NCBI RefSeq assembly: GCF_000165395.2
Contig: NW_026261571.1
Span: 124,001-188,000, forward strand
Direction: 5' to 3'
Source of the DNA: Babesia bovis T2Bo
Lineage: Eukaryota; Apicomplexa; Aconoidasida; Piroplasmida; Babesiidae
Length of the DNA: 64,000 nt
Shown here: piece by piece, positions 62,112 through 64,000 of the stretch
Layout: every line of letters begins with the position of its first letter
Numbering within the stretch: position 1 is the stretch's first letter
Program-made: the position numbers and the translations under genes
Notes under the pieces: generated by a model
What the model saw: the letters and a program-made list of their open reading frames with translations, nothing else
Databases searched by the model: none
What the model was told of the DNA's origin: nothing

Positions 62112-64000
62112 ATGAATGCTAATCAAGAGGCATTCTCTACCCTTTTGGAGGGATTGGCATCCGCAAATGCCGCAACAAGAGCCGACGCCGATGCCAAGAT
62201 TACATCACTCAAGAATGAAAATATCAACACTGCGTTGGAGCTAACCCTTCAGGTTTTGCTAAATGATGCTAACGAAGAACGGAGGCTTCAATCAGCTATT
62301 CTTTTGCGGTTATTGCTGGATCTTTCCAAATCGGGTGATGCGCCAAGAAACATGTGGAGAGCCGTTAACCCAGAGGTTAAAATACTTTTGAAACAATCAT
62401 TGTTACAATCTATCCATGGAGAAAGTAAAGGGATTATTAGAAATAACACATGTGATACCATCGCAGACCTATGTATCGCATGCTTAGAGGTTGGCGAGTG
62501 GCCAGAACTGACAAGGTGTGTCATTCAATTGATGCAAAGTGACAATCCAGTATACAAAAAGTCAGGATTTAAACTTTTGGGTGAATGTTTCAACTTTTTT
62601 GCAGATGAACTGTCACCTCACCTCGACAGTGTTATACAATTGACGAAGAATGCCCTTGCGGATGGTAACCCATCGGTGAGAACTGAAACTATATGTGCTG
62701 TTTCGGAAATATTGGAAGATGACATTTTGGAGGTGGCATCGAAATTGGGTGATACCACCCCGTACATGATTGAACATATTAAACAACTAGTCATATCAAA
62801 TGAAACTTCATCTAGGGACGAGTTAGAGCGATCCATGGCTGGTATCATAATGATCGTTGAAAACAATGCCAAGATATTAAGGCGCCACATCCAATTGTTT
62901 TTTAATAGTATGTGGGAAATCGCGACAGCGCACAGCGCTCACATCAACCTTGACTCTGATATAAAGTGTCTGGCTATAGAAGCCCTCATCACACTTGTCG
63001 AAAAGAAACCTAAAATGGCTTTAAGTATTCCTAACTTTGGTATGAAAATGGTTAAATGCCTCATGGAAGCCATGTTAGATATAGAGCATGACAGTTATGC
63101 GGAGTGGCTGGAAACGGGAGAGGATGACGATGACACCCAACGCCTCTACGACGTTGGTGAAGAAGGATTAGACAGAATGGGCCGTGCATTAGAAGAGATC
63201 GACAACTGTCCATTCATGGACTGGGTTCTTTCACATGCATCTGAATTTATACAGCAGAACAATTGGCAACATATTTTTGTTGGAATTATGGCAATATCAC
63301 AAACTGTTGAATATCTCACTGATGAGGAAGTCGAAGAACGCATGCCATCTATCATAAAGATCATGGTAGAAAAGCTTAAGGACCAGGACTTCAGGATAAG
63401 GTTTGCTGCCTGCCAAACCATAGGTCAAATTGCCCTTGACCATCAACCCTATGTACAAATGACATTCTTTGACGAAGTGATTCCCGCCCTCATTGCTATG
63501 TTTGAAGATCGTAGTCCCAGAGTGCAGTCGCATGCCATGTCGGCATTCATTAACTTTGCTGAGGAAGTGCAAAAGGAAGATTTGCTGCCATTGTCTGATA
63601 TGATTGTCAAGCAGCTACTCACCAAAGTAAACCCCGCGGCGAACAAATCCGTACGCGAACAAGCCATCACGTCGTTGGCAGTGGTGGCTGGAGTGTTGGA
63701 GGAGCACTTCATCAAATATTATTCTACAGTGGTGCCTTTGATGAAAGAAGCCATTGCCAAGTGTGTCGGCCCCGAGGAACGTACCTGTCGAGGTAAGGCT
63801 ATTGAATGTATATCCATCATTGGAATGACCATTGGTAAGGATGTGTTCTTGAACGATGGTATTGAGTGTATGAATGCTTTGATAGTCATTATGCAAGAGC
63901 CATCCGAACCGGACGATCCAGTGAAGGAGTATATAGATGAAGCGCTTGGCAGGCTGTGCACCGCACTTGGTGTTAATTTCTGTCATTTCTTACCGACCAT
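62112..64000 (+). CDS. importin-5/Kap121-type karyopherin (partial)
   Basis: The frame starts at the ATG 62112 and runs open to the window edge (629 codons seen, end missing). Kap121/importin-5 is a HEAT-repeat carrier that takes ribosomal proteins and histones into the nucleus with Ran. The N terminus (EAFSTLLEGLASANAATRAD) is the beginning of the importin-beta-like fold. Repeats continue as in the family: IRNNTCDTIADLCIAC, SGFKLLGECFNFFAD, DFRIRFAACQTIGQIALDH, and MFEDRSPRVQSHAMSAFINF. An acidic stretch (GEDDDDTQRLYDVGEEG) lies where yeast Kap121 has its acidic loop. Frame and spacing match over the whole length. Upstream in-frame codons reach a TAG at 62029. Confidence 0.93.
   Translation, partial: MNANQEAFSTLLEGLASANAATRADADAKITSLKNENINTALELTLQVLLNDANEERRLQSAILLRLLLDLSKSGDAPRNMWRAVNPEVKILLKQSLLQSIHGESKGIIRNNTCDTIADLCIACLEVGEWPELTRCVIQLMQSDNPVYKKSGFKLLGECFNFFADELSPHLDSVIQLTKNALADGNPSVRTETICAVSEILEDDILEVASKLGDTTPYMIEHIKQLVISNETSSRDELERSMAGIIMIVENNAKILRRHIQLFFNSMWEIATAHSAHINLDSDIKCLAIEALITLVEKKPKMALSIPNFGMKMVKCLMEAMLDIEHDSYAEWLETGEDDDDTQRLYDVGEEGLDRMGRALEEIDNCPFMDWVLSHASEFIQQNNWQHIFVGIMAISQTVEYLTDEEVEERMPSIIKIMVEKLKDQDFRIRFAACQTIGQIALDHQPYVQMTFFDEVIPALIAMFEDRSPRVQSHAMSAFINFAEEVQKEDLLPLSDMIVKQLLTKVNPAANKSVREQAITSLAVVAGVLEEHFIKYYSTVVPLMKEAIAKCVGPEERTCRGKAIECISIIGMTIGKDVFLNDGIECMNALIVIMQEPSEPDDPVKEYIDEALGRLCTALGVNFCHFLPT

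Overview
This is nuclear DNA of an apicomplexan, most likely a piroplasm of the Babesia type. The genes are eukaryotic and closely packed, many are split by very short introns (usually 33-37 bases, most often 35), and several products carry plastid-type leaders typical of apicoplast targeting (ribosomal protein L10 and a ubiquitin-like-domain protein). The base composition is moderately AT-rich, not extreme as in Plasmodium. No rRNA, confident tRNA, transposon, CRISPR or subtelomeric gene family is visible, so this looks like an ordinary internal chromosome segment. The species cannot be fixed from the sequence alone. I found most multi-exon genes by joining exons by hand at GT...AG boundaries while keeping the reading frame. 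Many of these genes have no long open frame.

Layout. 1-4.3 kb: the end of alpha-tubulin, two small single-membrane-segment proteins and an unknown 589-residue protein. 4.3-12 kb: a five-exon glutaredoxin, a Deg/HtrA protease, apicoplast L10, a USP5-type deubiquitinase and a secreted ubiquitin-like protein. 12-18 kb: eIF3g, a nine-exon cysteine-rich type I membrane protein, a small ELM2-motif protein, a mitochondrial J-protein, ESF2/ABT1 and exosome CSL4. 18-24 kb: a 1990-residue TRAPP-II (Trs120)-like protein. 24-27 kb: a Med10-like protein with a 41-unit repeat tail, ending at an in-frame TAG beyond which the frame stays open. 27-34 kb: a Rieske protein, PRP4 kinase, glycerol-3-phosphate dehydrogenase and a CHIP E3 ligase. 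34-42 kb: an organellar Obg GTPase with a large G-domain insertion, a myosin essential light chain-like protein, a NOPCHAP1-like protein and a coiled-coil protein with a C-terminal Zn-finger-like pair. 43-50 kb: ribosomal P0 and eL38, glyoxalase II, a four-pass membrane protein and proteasome RPT5. 50-64 kb: a COG2-like tether, UFM1, cohesin SMC1, a two-RRM protein, a TFIIIC-like WD40 protein and the start of importin-5/Kap121.

Themes. Protein turnover and ubiquitin-type modifiers recur (USP5, CHIP, RPT5, UFM1, the ubiquitin-like protein, Deg protease), as do RNA and ribosome genes (eIF3g, ESF2, CSL4, PRP4, NOPCHAP1, P0, eL38). These are not operons. Genes lie on both strands with gaps often below 200 bases, sometimes only 2 or 10 bases.

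The most unusual observations are the in-frame TAG and homogenised repeat array at 25-27 kb, the Obg insertion, a reconstructed UFM1, an unknown cysteine-rich surface or secretory protein, an RPT5 without the usual C-terminal HbYX motif, and a set of introns that are multiples of three and free of stops.
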